This document shows, one piece after another, positions 22,801 to 35,000 of a stretch of DNA of 64,000 nt. The notes beneath the pieces are model-generated. The model was not told where the DNA came from. It saw nothing but the letters and a program-made list of their open reading frames with translations, and did not search any database. Source of the stretch: Xenoacremonium recifei (lineage: Eukaryota > Ascomycota > Sordariomycetes > Hypocreales > Nectriaceae); the NCBI GenBank assembly GCA_012184525.1, contig WOFQ01000008.1, positions 62,001 through 126,000 of the forward strand. The letters are read 5' to 3'. Position 1 is the first letter of the stretch. The number at the start of each line of letters is the position of its first letter. A program made the translations under genes and the position numbers.

Positions 22801-24427
22801 TGCGTGAGGTCCGTACGGACGACGATGCAGAAGGCTCCTCGTGGGTCGAGGACGCAGACATGAATGAGGAGCTCCAGGCAAAGTGCCTCGCTTTGAAGAC
22901 TCTGGTCAACCAGGTGCTCGCAAGCGAAGAGGAAGCTGATGCTGAGGAGAGGGTGAAGCCAGTCTTCAAGCTGCTCAAAACATTCATTGTCAAAGACGGA
23001 GAGTTCTCCAAGTCTGAAGCCAAGAAGACGCCCTTGGCTCACAGGAAACGACTTCGTCTTCTTGCCGGTCATCTCACGCTCAAGCTTTGTACTGTCAAGA
23101 AGTACGACGACCAATTTGATGCAGCCAGCTTCAACAAGCTAGCGGAGCTCGTACAAGACCCTCAACTCCAGGTCCGACGCCGTTTCATGGAGAAGCTCCA
23201 GAACTATATCACCAGAGGCCGATTGCGAGCTAGATTCTATACTATTCTATTCTTGGTCGCATTCGAGCCAGTGACTGAGCTGAAGAACCGAGTTGAGACA
23301 TGGCTCAGGTCTAGAGCCCGGTTCTATGCCGACAACAAGAAGCAGATTCTTGAGGCAATGATCGGGCGACTCATCCCATTGTTGGCTCATCACCCAGACT
23401 ACTCGAACCAACTCGATGATCTCGCAGACTTTGCCAACTACTTCCTATTCTACTTGAACACCGTCTCGTCGGAAGACAACATCTCGTTGATATACAAATA
23501 CGCGGAGAGAGTAAAGCAAACGCGAGACGGGCTTGACCCAGACAACAGTGAGCCCCTTTACGTCCTTAGCGATCTTGCACAAGCCGTCATCCGAAAGTGG
23601 CAAGAGAAACGGAATTGGGTCTTTCAAGCCTGGCCTGCAAAGGTTGGTCTGCCAACGGGGCTTTACACAGCACTCCCCTCCAGCGAAGTGGCTCAGCAGA
23701 TTGCGAAGAAGCTGTACATACCTGACGAGCTGGATGAGAAACTGGAGGGCCTAATCCGAGCCCTGGACCGTAAGAAGGTAATTACAGCACGATATCGCTA
23801 CTTGGTTGCGCACCGCTAACACTTACGCAGAAGCGAAAGTCGGCTGGCGATCGGTTCGATCCTCCTGCGAAGCGAGCTAGGTCTCAAATCAAGACAGTGA
23901 TCCGAGAGAAATCCGATTTCAAAGCCAAGTCAAAGTCATCAAAGAAGAGCGCGAAGGCGAAAGCACCCCGGCGATCAAAGAAGCCTACAGCATCCTCGCT
24001 GCCTCCTGGGGAGCGCCGGCGAAGCAGCCGCGTCCACAAGGCCTCCGTCTACACCGAGCGAGACGACGAGGAAGACGAAGAAGAGATGCTCGAGGGCGTA
24101 GCAAAGTGGAAGTATGAAAACGAGGGCGATGACGACGAGAGTGGGAGCGGTTCAGACCTCTCTGATGCCCCATCAGATGGCGAGGAGGCCAGCGACGACG
24201 AGGCAGAGCAAAGCGGCGCGGAGTCCGCGGCCGAGAATGATAAGGAGGAGTCTGAGGAAGAGCCCGAACCGCCCAAATCGAATGGGCGAAAGACAGCGCC
24301 CGCCAGGGGTAAAGCCGGGACGTCAGCCGTCAAGTCCAGCGTCCTGAAGCAGCTGCACCATCCAGTGCGCGCAGCGCGGACACGACGAGGCGCTAGGAAC
24401 GACTCGGACATGGACCTGGATGAGTAG
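19854..24427 (+). CDS. PDS5: Sister chromatid cohesion protein Pds5
   Basis: Cohesin-associated HEAT-repeat protein (BimD/Spo76 family) that controls cohesin loading, release and Smc3 acetylation. Exons 19854-20285, 20343-23777, 23831-24427; 1487 aa. The N-terminal disordered acidic segment is followed by the hallmark LKFNEELSWRPAKPIPTGTL, then HEAT repeats through about residue 1150 (for example ADLGHRNLLQHKDRGVKAYA and VRVDAMVLLGKLWAVGAGEI). The C-terminal exon encodes a basic/acidic tail with DRFDPPAKRARSQ, a lysine-rich block and Asp/Glu runs. The first intron is 57 nt with no stop in frame, so the unspliced frame looks open; splicing restores DQLKMMFALFIKDILP. The second intron (23778-23830) ends CTTACGCAG. 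Length is typical of the family. Confidence 0.96.
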
Positions 24428-25024
24428 AGAAAGGAGTTGCGTGCAAATGGACTGGCTGGCGTGCTCATATGGTGGCTGCTGTTGATTTCTATATATTCTT
24501 TTGTCTGGTGGATTGCGACGGGACGATCGATGTACGTACGGAATGGCTGTGGACGTTGTGTTTACGGACCGGCGTCATGAGGTTTCTTTATCTCTTTCTT
24601 TCTCTCTGTCTATGCGGTATTCCCGGATACCCAGCTCTCAAAAGCAAGCTTCATCTCAGAACAATAACGTTATACGAAACCCCCGTGGATCGAATACGTG
24701 ATGCCCCCTGAACCATAGGTTGTAGTATATAGGAATCGGGGCCCGTCTGTTGTAGACCAACGATGCAGTGCTGCTGAATTTTATCCCGATCCCGCCTCCT
24801 AGTCTCCAAAACACAGACTCCTAAGTAGACAGACGGTAAGCGTCGTCTCCCAGCATCCTTCTCCTCCGGTTTCTTCCCATGTGTGTCGTCCGTATGTACA
24901 GTACAGTGAATATCCCAATCAAACAACGCGCAAGCCCAACACAAAACGCAGACTAAAAATACGGGCAAAAGCCTCCCACAAGAAAATAAAACGCCGTCAT
25001 CCCCTTTTTCCTTCTACCAAGATT
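24428..25024. other. Convergent 3' intergenic region PDS5 / SNF5
   Basis: 597 bp between convergent genes; pyrimidine-rich tracts (TTTCTTTCTCTCTGTC) probably belong to 3' UTRs. Nothing else recognised. Confidence 0.5.
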
Positions 25025-27275
25025 CTACGCGCCTTCGCCCTCGGCGGCCTTGCGCTGGCGCACCTTCTCGCGGTGGCCGGAGAACTTGAGGTGCGCCTCG
25101 AACTTCTGGGCCGTCATGTCTGGGCCGGGCGTGTACAGCTTGGTGGTGCAGTCGAGGCAGCGGATGCGCGGCAGCCAGGCGAACTTGACGCCCTCGGGGA
25201 GCGGCTGCGACTGGATGGGCAGCTCGGTGACGGGGTCGAGGTAGGAGTACTTCATTATGGCCTCGAACTTGTCGCCGTTGGGGTACTGCTTCTCTAGCTG
25301 TTTAAGCGCGTTGATGAGCCACTCGGGCGGCGGGGGCTGGTGAGGTGTTAGCATACTGGACGAGAGCTGGGGATCGTTCGGTGGAAGCACTTACAGCTGG
25401 TGGTGGTGATTGCCCGGGCACCGGGGGAGGAGCAGGCAGGCGGCCTATTTGGCCGGGAGGGAATGCAGCAGGAGTGTGGCTCGGCTGGGGAGTAGACGAA
25501 GCTGGTGCGGACGGGGGCGGAGGCATGGATCTCGAGGGAGTGGCGGCGGCGGCGGCGGCAGCGGGAGCAGGAGGAGGAACAGCAGTCGGGGGAGCCGGAG
25601 GAGCAGGATGAGGAGGCGGAGGCGCAGAGGCGCTGGGCGGCCGAGTGTTGGGCGCAGGCGTGTGCGAGGGCGTCCGCAGGTCGCGATAGTCGCCCTTGAG
25701 AACCCTCCTCAGCTTGTCGCGGTTCAGCTTCAGCGTCATCCACATGTGCGCAGGCTCCTCGGTCTCTTCTCTAAAGCGGCGCGAGGTCCTGGTCTCATGG
25801 TGATGCGAAATCGAGCCCGTCTCGGGGGTCTCGGAGCGGCCGATGTTGGCCATGCGCTGCTGGGCTGCGCTCGCGGCTCCGCGTATGCCCCTCGTTCGCG
25901 CGGTGCCGCCGGTGAGTTGCGAGGGCGCGGGCGACTCGGGAGCCGAATCTTCGCTATCGTCCGACTCCGAGAGGTCGCCGTCGCGGACTGCGCGCTTCCT
26001 GTTTGCGCCGGCGGCGCGCTTGTAGAGGCCGCTCTCCTCGATGCTAGATGCCGCGCCAGGCAGCACGGAGGACACCACGAGCGTCCGTATCGTCCGCTGG
26101 CGCTCGCGAAGATCTGGCAGCATGGGGCCTCCTCGGCGGTTGATGGAGCGCTTCTGGCGCCGTTGCTCACGCGAGAAGACCATCTCGTTCCGTTCTAGGT
26201 CGGCATCGCTGAGTTCGTACAGGTACGGGGCATACTCCCGGGCTGCTTGTTGCGGCCGGAAGACTGTCTGCAGGGGAGTTTGCAAAAAGGCGCTCACAAG
26301 ATCCGGTTCTTCGATAGGACGCCCGTCGAAGGGGTGGCCTATGCTGTAGAGTCCCTTGGTGAAGAGTTGGGTCTGTTCCCGGATGCAGTGCGCAATGGCT
26401 GTGGTGAACTCTCCACTAAGCGACAGGTCCCGCGCCATGTTGGCCGCAAATTCCTCGGGCGAGTTCGCTGGATTGTTGATCTCCCATTCAAACTGGTCGA
26501 CGAGGGTGTGCTGTCCGATCGTGATATTGAGCTTGATAAGCACCCTCATCTCGTCGTTCTTGTAGGCCGAGTACGGCAGCTCGGGGTCCAGGGCGTCCTC
26601 CTCGGAGTAGACGAAGGGATAGAAGTCGTTGAGTTGCTCACGCATCTGCTGGCAGACTTGGTCGTAGACGGGCTGTGAAGCGGGAGGTTTCAACCCCATG
26701 TCCTCCACAAGCTGTGCTGCGAATAGTTCGACCTGGAGCAGGCGCTCGTGCAAATTCCATGTGAAGGTATCGCGTAGTTTGACCTTGTCCCATTCGACCT
26801 CGAGGCGCAACGGCACCAATTCCTCATGTTGCTCGGCCTGTTTGAGCATGTCCTTGCGCTTGTACTTGAGCGGAGGCGTCGTTCGCTGTCCCGGTCGGGG
26901 CTTCTGTGACGGATAGATAATTCGAGACGGGCCGTGGTTCTCGGTGTATCCATTGGCGAATCCATTGTAGCCCTCGCCGTAGAGCCTGCTCGGGGGAAAC
27001 CACTGGCGATATTCGGTCCTGAGCATCCTATACTCCTGGATTTTATCTCGCGTATCGGCCATAGATCGTCTCGTCTGGTCGAGCTGGCCGCCGAGCGCAG
27101 CAGCAGCGATGGCATCACGGGTGATGTAGCGCTCAACCATCAAACGGTCAAACGACTCCTTAGTGCGCACGGGAATGTCGGATGAGGCCTGGTTCGCGGC
27201 CGAGTCGGGGTCGGCGTCCGATGAAGCCATCGCCGTTGTCGCCGGCGCCGTGAGGGAGGACGGCTGGGGAGCCAT
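25025..27275 (-). CDS. SNF5: SNF5/SFH1 (INI1) chromatin-remodelling subunit
   Basis: Core subunit of a SWI/SNF- or RSC-type remodeller (SMARCB1/INI1 family). Exons 27275-25395 and 25336-25025, phase 0, 730 aa. The SNF5 domain spans about 150-320 and shows the two repeat segments: VPLRLEVEWDKVKLRDTFTW ... AAQLVEDMGLKP, and VLIKLNITIGQHTLVDQFEW ... AANMARDLSLSGEFTTAIAH. After it come RREQRRQKRSINRRGG-like basic blocks, an acidic/Ser-rich linker and a long Pro/Ala tract (about 560-625). The C-terminal exon encodes WLINALKQLEKQYPNGDKFE and a Cys2His2-like module Cys686-x2-Cys689-x18-His708-x5-His714. Whether this is the SWI/SNF (Snf5) or RSC (Sfh1) paralogue cannot be settled here. Confidence 0.93.
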
Positions 27276-28625
27276 GATGGCGGATGGCGCAGCGGGTTGG
27301 CCGCGTCGGGAGGGTGAGAATGACGCGATCTCAATGCGCGGCTCGATGCAGGCGATGCCGGGGATACGGTTGCTGGCGTGATTGGGGGCGTCGGGCGGGC
27401 GTCGACACGTGAAGGGCGAGATGCGACTTAGGTGTTTCTAGATGCGAAGCGAGAGGATTCTGTTGCGAACGGGAGCCTCCTGTCGCGAGGTGTGGCTGAG
27501 GTCCAGGGCCGCATGCGTACTGCTACTTTTTGGGCGTATCCTTGTATAGGCACTTCGGGGTAATGGTACTTTTCCAGGGGGCCCACCTCGATCAGATGTG
27601 GCTGGTGGATGGATCATCAGTTGAATGTGGCTTAGTGAGTTGAGATCTCTGAGTACTTGGTACTCCGTACTCAGTTGCGGGTGTAATGAAGGAAGGCACT
27701 GCTAGCATGCAAGAATTATATCGGTAGAAGAGTCCATTATTTCTTCTATCCCCGGCGTGTCTTTATGCTCTTCTTTTTGTCTGTTTTCCACTAATTGCTG
27801 CTGTACAGATCACGAATGTCGGGCTCTCATCAACACACATATTAATGGGTTTCGAGTCAAGAAACCCGAAAAATCTGTTTGCAGCGACAAACGCCAGAAG
27901 AACCCGGTCCATGGACATTAACACACCCAAAAGCCCCAAATTACTCCAAAACTCAACAACGAAACAATTACTAGGATTACCACCCATTCATCAACAACCC
28001 GAAATGTAACGGCGGACCGGTATAGGGTAGGTAGATCATCAACCTGGTCTGAGCGGAACAAGTAAGAGGGTGTGTGTGGCAGGGGGGACTCGATGGACTC
28101 GGGAGTGGCCGTGGATCCAAGCAAGGCGGTGCCGGGAGTCTGAGCTGCCCGAGTGAGTCGTCAAGCTGCGTTGCCAGGAACATAGGTAGTCAGTGAACCG
28201 TTTGTCACGCACCCAGAGACAGAGGTTCATGTGCAATGGCAAACCAAGCCCACCATGAACCAACCGTAATAAACGGAAATGGTCAGAGGCTGCGGCGGAC
28301 GCCAATTGCCTTCCCGTCTGCCTCCCGTCAAAACGCATCATACCTGAACAATAAGTAAGGCAAGCCCAGCCCAGCCCGGCAACTGACCAACTGCAATCGG
28401 TAGATCGTCGTCCTCGCCTTGCCTTAGTGTGGCGCGTGAGGACGCACAGAAATCTGTCTGCCCCTCCACGAACCCACTAATTGCTCTCTCGAAGCCCTCG
28501 AAACTCCCCCTCTCGGTGCAAATTCCACCACCTGCTCGTCCACTCCACCTCCTCTCTCATTCTCCTCCTGCTCTGCCATCCTGCCTTCTCTCCCGAACCA
28601 GAACTTCACCCAGAACCTGCCCATC
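27276..28625. other. 1.35-kb divergent promoter region
   Basis: Between SNF5/SFH1 and the EBP1-like gene. Holds the CTGAGTAC inverted repeat listed separately. Pyrimidine-rich just before the EBP1-like start. No gene supported. Confidence 0.5.
27649..27674. repeat. Inverted repeat CTGAGTAC-N10-GTACTCAG
   Basis: Perfect 8-bp arms separated by 10 nt that themselves read TTGGTACTCC, so several GTAC/TACTCC words overlap. Similar ACTCCGTA/TACGGAGT words occur alone at about 42174-42181 and 49209-49216. Seen directly; role unknown. Confidence 0.6.
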
Positions 28626-30173
28626 ATGTCGGACAGCAAGGAAGTCGGTGAGTGAGCACTCTGCCCCAAGCCCTGTATAGGCCCATGTCGGCTATGTACA
28701 GCTCTTGTTTCCGCCCGCGTGCCCCTCGGCCCTACCCCGCCAAAGCCCAATAGAGCTCCCCATCGTCACCGGCGCCTCCCCTCCCCTCCGACGGCCGCAA
28801 AGCAAACAGCTATCGATACTAACGGGAATCTCCAGATTACACCCTGAGCAACCCTGACACGCTCACCAAGTACAAGACCGCCGCTCAGATCTCTGAGAAG
28901 GTCCTCGCCGAGGTGTCCAAGCTCATCGTCCCCGGCGAGAAGATTGTCGACATCTGCCAGAAGGGTGACAAGCTCATCGAGGAGGAGGTTGCCAAGGTCT
29001 ACCGTGGAAAGAAGGTCAACAAGGGTTCGTCGCAAGCTCCCGAGTCGCAGTCAATAGCGCTTTTCCGTTCGCATGCTAACTGACATGCCACTCTTGCAGG
29101 CTTCTCCCACCCTACGACCATCTCGCCCGCATCATACATCACCCCTTACACTCCTTTGACCTCCGACGAGGCCGAGGCAAAGACCGAGATTAAGGAGAAT
29201 GAGCCCATCAAGATCCAGCTCGGAGCCCAGATCGACGGTTTCGGTTCCATCGTCTGCGACACTGTCATCGCTACCCCCGCCGACAAGGCCAGCGAGCCCA
29301 TTACCGGCCGCGATGCCGACCTGATGCTCGCTACCTACTATGCGAACGAGGTGTTGCTGCGGTTGATGGTGCCTCCAGGTCTCCTCGCCCAGGGTACCGA
29401 CGAAGAGAAGGCCAAGGCCGCGGCTCAGAAGGCCCCGACCCAGTCCAAGATCACCAGCCTGCTGGAGAAGGTTACCAGCGCCTACGAGTGCAACCTCGTC
29501 GAGAGCACCACCTCGTGGCTCTTTGACCGCAACGAGATCGAGGGCACCAAGAAGATTGTGCTTGCCCCCGCCGATGGCACCAAGGGTGAGGGAGTCCCTG
29601 AGATCGGCGAGGTCTGGGGAGTTGAGATGGGCGTGAGCTTGGGCTCAGGCAAGGTCAAGACTATCGACCAGCGACCGACTCTCCACCGCCGTACCAACCA
29701 GACCTACGGCTTGAAGCGCCCTACTTCTCGCAAGGTCCTCTCCGAGGTGCAGAAGAAGTTCGGCACCTTCCCCTTCAGCTTGCGACAGCTTGACGACGAG
29801 CGTGATGCCAAGTCGGGCGTCGTTGAGTGTGTTCGTGGCAACGTTTTCCGCCAGTACGAGCTTGTCGGCGACAAGGACAACGCCAATGTTGGCCGCCTGC
29901 TCACCACCATTGGTAAGTACCTGACAGGAAACAAGACAGTGTAAAATGGAGGCTGGTGCTAACAGCGTGACAGCTATCACCAAGAACGGAATCACTAAGC
30001 TGGGAGCTCCTCCTGCTCTGGATCTCAGCAAGTACCAGACCGACAAGAAGATTACTGATGAGGAGGTGCTCAAGATCCTCGAGCAGCCCCTGAGCCGCAA
30101 CACTGGCAAGAAGAAGAGCAAGCCCAAGAAGAAGGCCGCCAAGAAGGACGGCGAGGAGGCCGCTGAAGAGTAG
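28626..30173 (+). CDS. EBP1/PA2G4-like protein (methionine aminopeptidase fold)
   Basis: Proliferation-associated 2G4/Cdb4 family: a catalytically dead type-II methionine aminopeptidase (pita-bread) fold linked in other eukaryotes to ribosomes, ribosome biogenesis and curved-DNA binding. Exons 28626-28647, 28836-29024, 29100-29912, 29974-30173; 407 aa; introns 188, 75, 61 nt. The opening MSDSKEVDYTLSNPDTLTKY fits the family, followed by KTAAQISEKVLAEV, CQKGDKLIEE, GFSHPTTISP and IDGFGSIVCDTVIA. Later come EGVPEIGEVWGVEMGVSLGSG and TFPFSLRQLDDERDAKSGVV, and the Lys-rich tail GKKKSKPKKKAAKKDGEE. True MetAP2 would have a full set of metal ligands in these segments; they are not all there. Fission-yeast Cdb4 is the closest named relative I know. 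Confidence 0.92.
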
Positions 30174-32068
30174 GCGAGGCAGGTATAGGAGCTGAGGAAC
30201 TGACCAGGGGAGAGACGGCAGGCGAAGAATGGAGAGGGAAGAGACTGACGGCTCAGCCAGGAGGGGCGACAAATGCACGACGGTCGCCGGAAGGGGGAAA
30301 AAAAAAGAACATTGAATGAATCAAATAAATCCGAGGACGAAGAGCTCGGAAATGGTCACAATTTCCACAAACGCGTCCGTCTCCCTACTTGCCAGCAGTT
30401 CTCACAGCGTCACAGTGCCCTGACCGTATGTCGAACGGCGATGATGACGCGAGCTGTGAAAGTCATGTTATTGACTGATTGTGGATTATACATGTATATA
30501 TATGCACGGGTTAGACGAAGAAAGAGAACCCGTCATTGAGTCTTCTCTGGACCCCTTTCTGGTGCTTGATGTGTTGATCGAATGCGGCTTGACTTTTGGA
30601 TCCCGGGCTGTCAGGGGGGTGGACTGTGGGCGGAGGCAGAGTGCAATTCTGTCCCCTCCTTGGGCACCAAAGGCAGGGAAAGGAAGGCGTCCGGATGCCT
30701 TGCCACCTCGCCGGGGTGAGTCACGAGATATGGTATCGAGAGGGGTAACCAACAGAACAGAGAAAATACGAAGGTGATTCACGCCAGTACATGTGAGTCT
30801 ACGAGAGTCATATCTGGGGTAGGAGAATCGTTTAAGAAGACTGATAACCGCTGAGACAGCGACGGCGCCCTGAGACGGGGATATGTTAGAGAAGGCGACG
30901 TATCCCTGAATTGTGGCTGGCGGGTGATTGAGGCCGGAACAGGTGGCAGTGACAAGTGACGAGGCGGATCATCAGGGCCCCTGGAAGGGGGATGGAGAGA
31001 GACGGGAGTGAGAGCTCGGGCGAGAGACGGCGAGGGGGGGCCGGTATCGTCACGGTCACGGTCACGGGGATGTTCGGCAGTTGATGGGGGTCAGTCCAGT
31101 CAGGAGTCAGGCAAACGCGGGAGAGGGGGGGAATAATAGCTGAAGTGGGAAGCCAACAGCTTATTAGCGGCGAGTGATAAGGCACAGCAGCAGCAGCAGT
31201 AGCAGCGGAAGAAGCAAACGGGGAGCCAAGGTGAGAGCGGGCTGGGATGAGGAGCAGAGCACAACAGGAGGTCAGGTCAGGGCGAGGAGCTGGGAAAGGA
31301 GAAGAAGCTCCTGCAGCTGAGGTGCCCACTGCACTGCCCAGGTATAGGTACCGACAGAGTGTTCTGTGGGCGACGATTTGATTGTTGGGCAGAAGTGCAA
31401 TGGAAAGGAAAGGAAAAGTCAGATTCAAGCCCCAAAAAGCAAAGAAAGACGGGTTGGGTTATGTTCTCGGCTGGCACATAAATAGGAGGGCTGGCTGCTG
31501 CTGCTGGCTGGTTGAGGACGGGAGCTCCTGGACAGCTACTGACGGGACCCAGACGGGATGCGGGACAGCGCATCCAGCCAACCTTGAACCTACCTGAACC
31601 GGCATCGACCGCTGAGAGGCCCCGGATCACAGGGCTGTTAGCTGCTGCTAGCTGCTGTTAGCGGGTGAGGCGCGCTGAGGTGTCCGCTGAGCTGGCTGCG
31701 CCGTCCACTGGCACTGCGCCGCCGTCGCCGCCCAACCCAGCAGGGCACTCTGCTGGGCTACTTCAGGTCTTCCCCCCCAGGCCCCTTGTCCAACTGGCCG
31801 CCTCCTCCGAAACCTGCCTTCCATCCCGCTACCCACACCCTTTTCACTTCGTCAAAACCGCGTCCCGACCTCGAGAAGACGCGATCCCGCTGCAGAAATC
31901 TATGCTGCAGCCCAAGGAGAAGGTACTCCAGCTCCCTCCATCGCGTACTGAACCGTCCGCTAATCTGCTGCTCCAGGTCTGAAGAGGTGTGCTGCCCCCC
32001 CCTCTCCCCTCTCCGTCGAGCGGCACCAGGGGCCCATCCGTCCTCGACCAGCACCCGCCAAAACCACC
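30174..32068. other. 1.9-kb intergenic region upstream of RCO1
   Basis: Same-strand gap between the EBP1-like gene and RCO1. Contains GGTCAC repeats near 31046-31062 and a CAG-rich run near 31188-31208. Scattered ORFs on both strands lack domains. Pyrimidine-rich sequence from about 31.7 kb probably is RCO1 leader. Confidence 0.45.
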
Positions 32069-35000
32069 ATGCTCGCCTCGACCACGAGAGCTACAAGAAG
32101 CCGCTTCTCAAGCCCTGCACAACCCCAAAACCCGAACTGGAACGGCCTGGACATGCCCAAGGGAGCCGGCTCTGGCAGCGGCACAGGAACTGGCACGGGA
32201 GCGGGAGCGGGATCTGCCGTCTCGGGCAACGAGGGCTCGCGGGCGTTTATGCAGCGATGGCTGGAGCCGACGGTGCAGAGCAAGGCGAGCTTCGAGGATG
32301 ACGGCCTGATGCGGTACGGCGTCGTCGAGAACATGGCGCCGCTGGGTGCAATGCCCAAGAAGACCAAGGCGGCAAACGAGCCCGGCTCGTCGACGGTCCG
32401 GAAAATCATCCTCAGACACTCGGCTGCAGGCCTCGCCGCCCGCGATGCCGCAGCTGAGCCTGCCGCGGCTGCCGCGACCGACGCGACGGCCCCCAAAGCT
32501 GCAGAATCCACCATTAATGCAGAGCCAGCTCCAAAGAAAGCTCCCCGAGCAAGCTTGGGAGCTGTCGCGGCTACTGCTGCCTCCTCCTCACCATCTCCTG
32601 TCCAGGACGAGATGCCCCTTTCACCGCCTCGTCGGAAGTCTCTACTTGCCAGAGATGCCGATGCCGACGACGATGATTACGACCCGCGAGAGGGATCCAG
32701 ACGCCGTCAGTCGGCTCGCGCAAATCACTCTAAAAAGGCCCGACGGTCTTCGGGCGCGCGGAGGAGCTCTGTGACCGTGTCCAAAGCAGCTTTGGCGACG
32801 CCTAAGACGCCTGCTATGCCTGCCGTGCCTGACACGCCGGTTAAGATGGAGCCCGACGACAAAGAGCTCGTCGACAAGGTGGTGGAGGCAGCCGTCGAAG
32901 AGGCTCTCAAACACTACCGCTATCCGACCGCGTGGGCGCTGCGGACACTCTACGATGAAAGATCAGGCGATCTCAAGTTTGTGGCCATGATTGAGGACGT
33001 GTTCAACCAGACGGCGGACGCGGCGACGATGAGAAAGTTCTCGAAGCTCATGGAGGCGAAGAAGAGAGAGGGAAAAAAGGACAACCAAGGGTGCTACTAC
33101 TTTGTGCCGCCGTCGACTAACAGCCGCTTCACACCGCACAAACCGAAGGCGGCTCCTTATGCGAAGCTGGTGCAGCAGCTGGGCGCGCATTCACCGACCC
33201 AGGAAGAGGAGGAGCAGCCGACTCCGGCTCAGCCTGCGGCTCAGGCTCAGGCTCAGACTCAGACTCAGACTCAAACTGAGGCCCAGTCTCACGACCACCC
33301 CCCAGCCACCCGCTCGGCCAAGAAGCCCAAGAGCTCTCACCACCACCACACGCCACGCAAGATGGCGTCGACCACGGCGACCAACGGCGACAGCATCAAG
33401 ACGCCCTCGCGCAAGCGGCAACGGCGCGACTCGGCTTCTAGCGACTCGTCCCTGTCGTCGGCTATCAGCCTCTCGTCGCCGGAGGAGAGCGCGCGGGACC
33501 GGGACAGCGCCAGCACACTGGCAGACCACGAGGGATCCCGCAGCCCGACACTTCACCGAGCAGCTGCAGCCGGAAGAGCTCCAGCTCCAGCTGCTGGCAA
33601 GGGGTCGGCGACGGGGGCAAAGACTACGGCGGCGGCGGGCATGGGCCTGGGCTTGGGGATGGCGATGGAGACCGAGCCCAAGGGTGCGCCAAAGGCCCGG
33701 CCAATCACCACCCGCGGCAGCAAAACCAAGAAGCCCAGATCCAGCCCATCTGGATCAAACTCTCCCACCCTGGCCACCTCCAGCACAAACCCACCCTCGT
33801 CCAAATCCATCTATGTCGAGCCCAGCATGCCGGGCAAGGTCATCGCTGGTCCTTTGTTTCCCAACTTGCCGACTAAGGGAGCTCGAGGTGGCAGGGGACA
33901 CGGCAGACAGAGCCTGAATAGGGCGACGGCCCGTCAGCAACAGCATCAGGCCGACGAGGACATCAACGACGACCAGGCGTCTCCTTTCTGGGAAAAGAGA
34001 CGCGCCGCTCAGCGGGTGACCAACAGTGTCGTCGTCCAGGAGAGCTCAGTACGCGGACGCGATGATGATGGCGATGGTGAGGAGGAGGAGGAGACCACAC
34101 CGACGCGCAAGTCTGGTCGCAGGACGCGACAGTCCATCGCGCCTCCGGTCAGCACGCGAGCTACGCGCTCAAACAGCAAGCGGCCTCACGATGAGATCGA
34201 GAGCACCGTCTCTCCCGTGGCATTCTCATTCCAGGGCGATGGCAGCTCGACCATCGGCTCCCGGGCAGCGACGCCCACGACTCTGCGTCCGGCCAAGCGA
34301 CAGCGAACGGGCCTTCGCGTCAAATCATCGTAAGTGAACACTCACTCACAAAATATTCATCTACGCCTTCACTGCCGCGTCGAGTGACGGACGGCGAGAG
34401 CGGTGGCTGGGCTTGCGAGAGGTCACACCATGGCATGGTGCATCACAACAGATCATCGTGGCAGCCAGCAGGGCTAAGGCGGGTGACCCTCCTGGCCGGC
34501 GAGATGCGCGTCCCTTCCATCACCACCACCACTCTACATCAAAGCTGCACTCGGATATGCTAACACTGCTCTCTCTCGCTCTAGGCCCGTGAAGAAGAAG
34601 GGAGGAACTGCTGCTGGCCTTCCGCGATCCATGGTTGAGGCTCACACGGCGGCCACCAACGGGGCTTCCAGGGACCAGGTACGTGTCAGAAAAACCCCTC
34701 ATCAGACCCTTCGCGACACCTTTTTCGAGGCCTCCAGTGAGGCTCTGAATCACTGCTGCGTGCATGGGAGGGCAAACGGGCTGTTTGTGTGAGGCGGTGA
34801 TGGTGTTCGGCCACCTGGTGCTGGATTTTCACCCGCCAGCCAGCCCAGCCCAGACCAGGATCATCACCACAACATGCAAATTTAGTGGCTCCTGTGAGAT
34901 CCGCTTTCCCGCCCGACAGCCCCCGACCAGCCAAGGCACACGCGCACGCACACGCACACACCCTTGTGGTTTCGGCCATCCATCCGTCTCGAGTGAGATG

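Noticed and set aside
30486..31630. Cluster of ORFs of 90-180 codons upstream of RCO1
   Set aside because: Overlap on both strands, no domain and biased composition; no splice model linked them.
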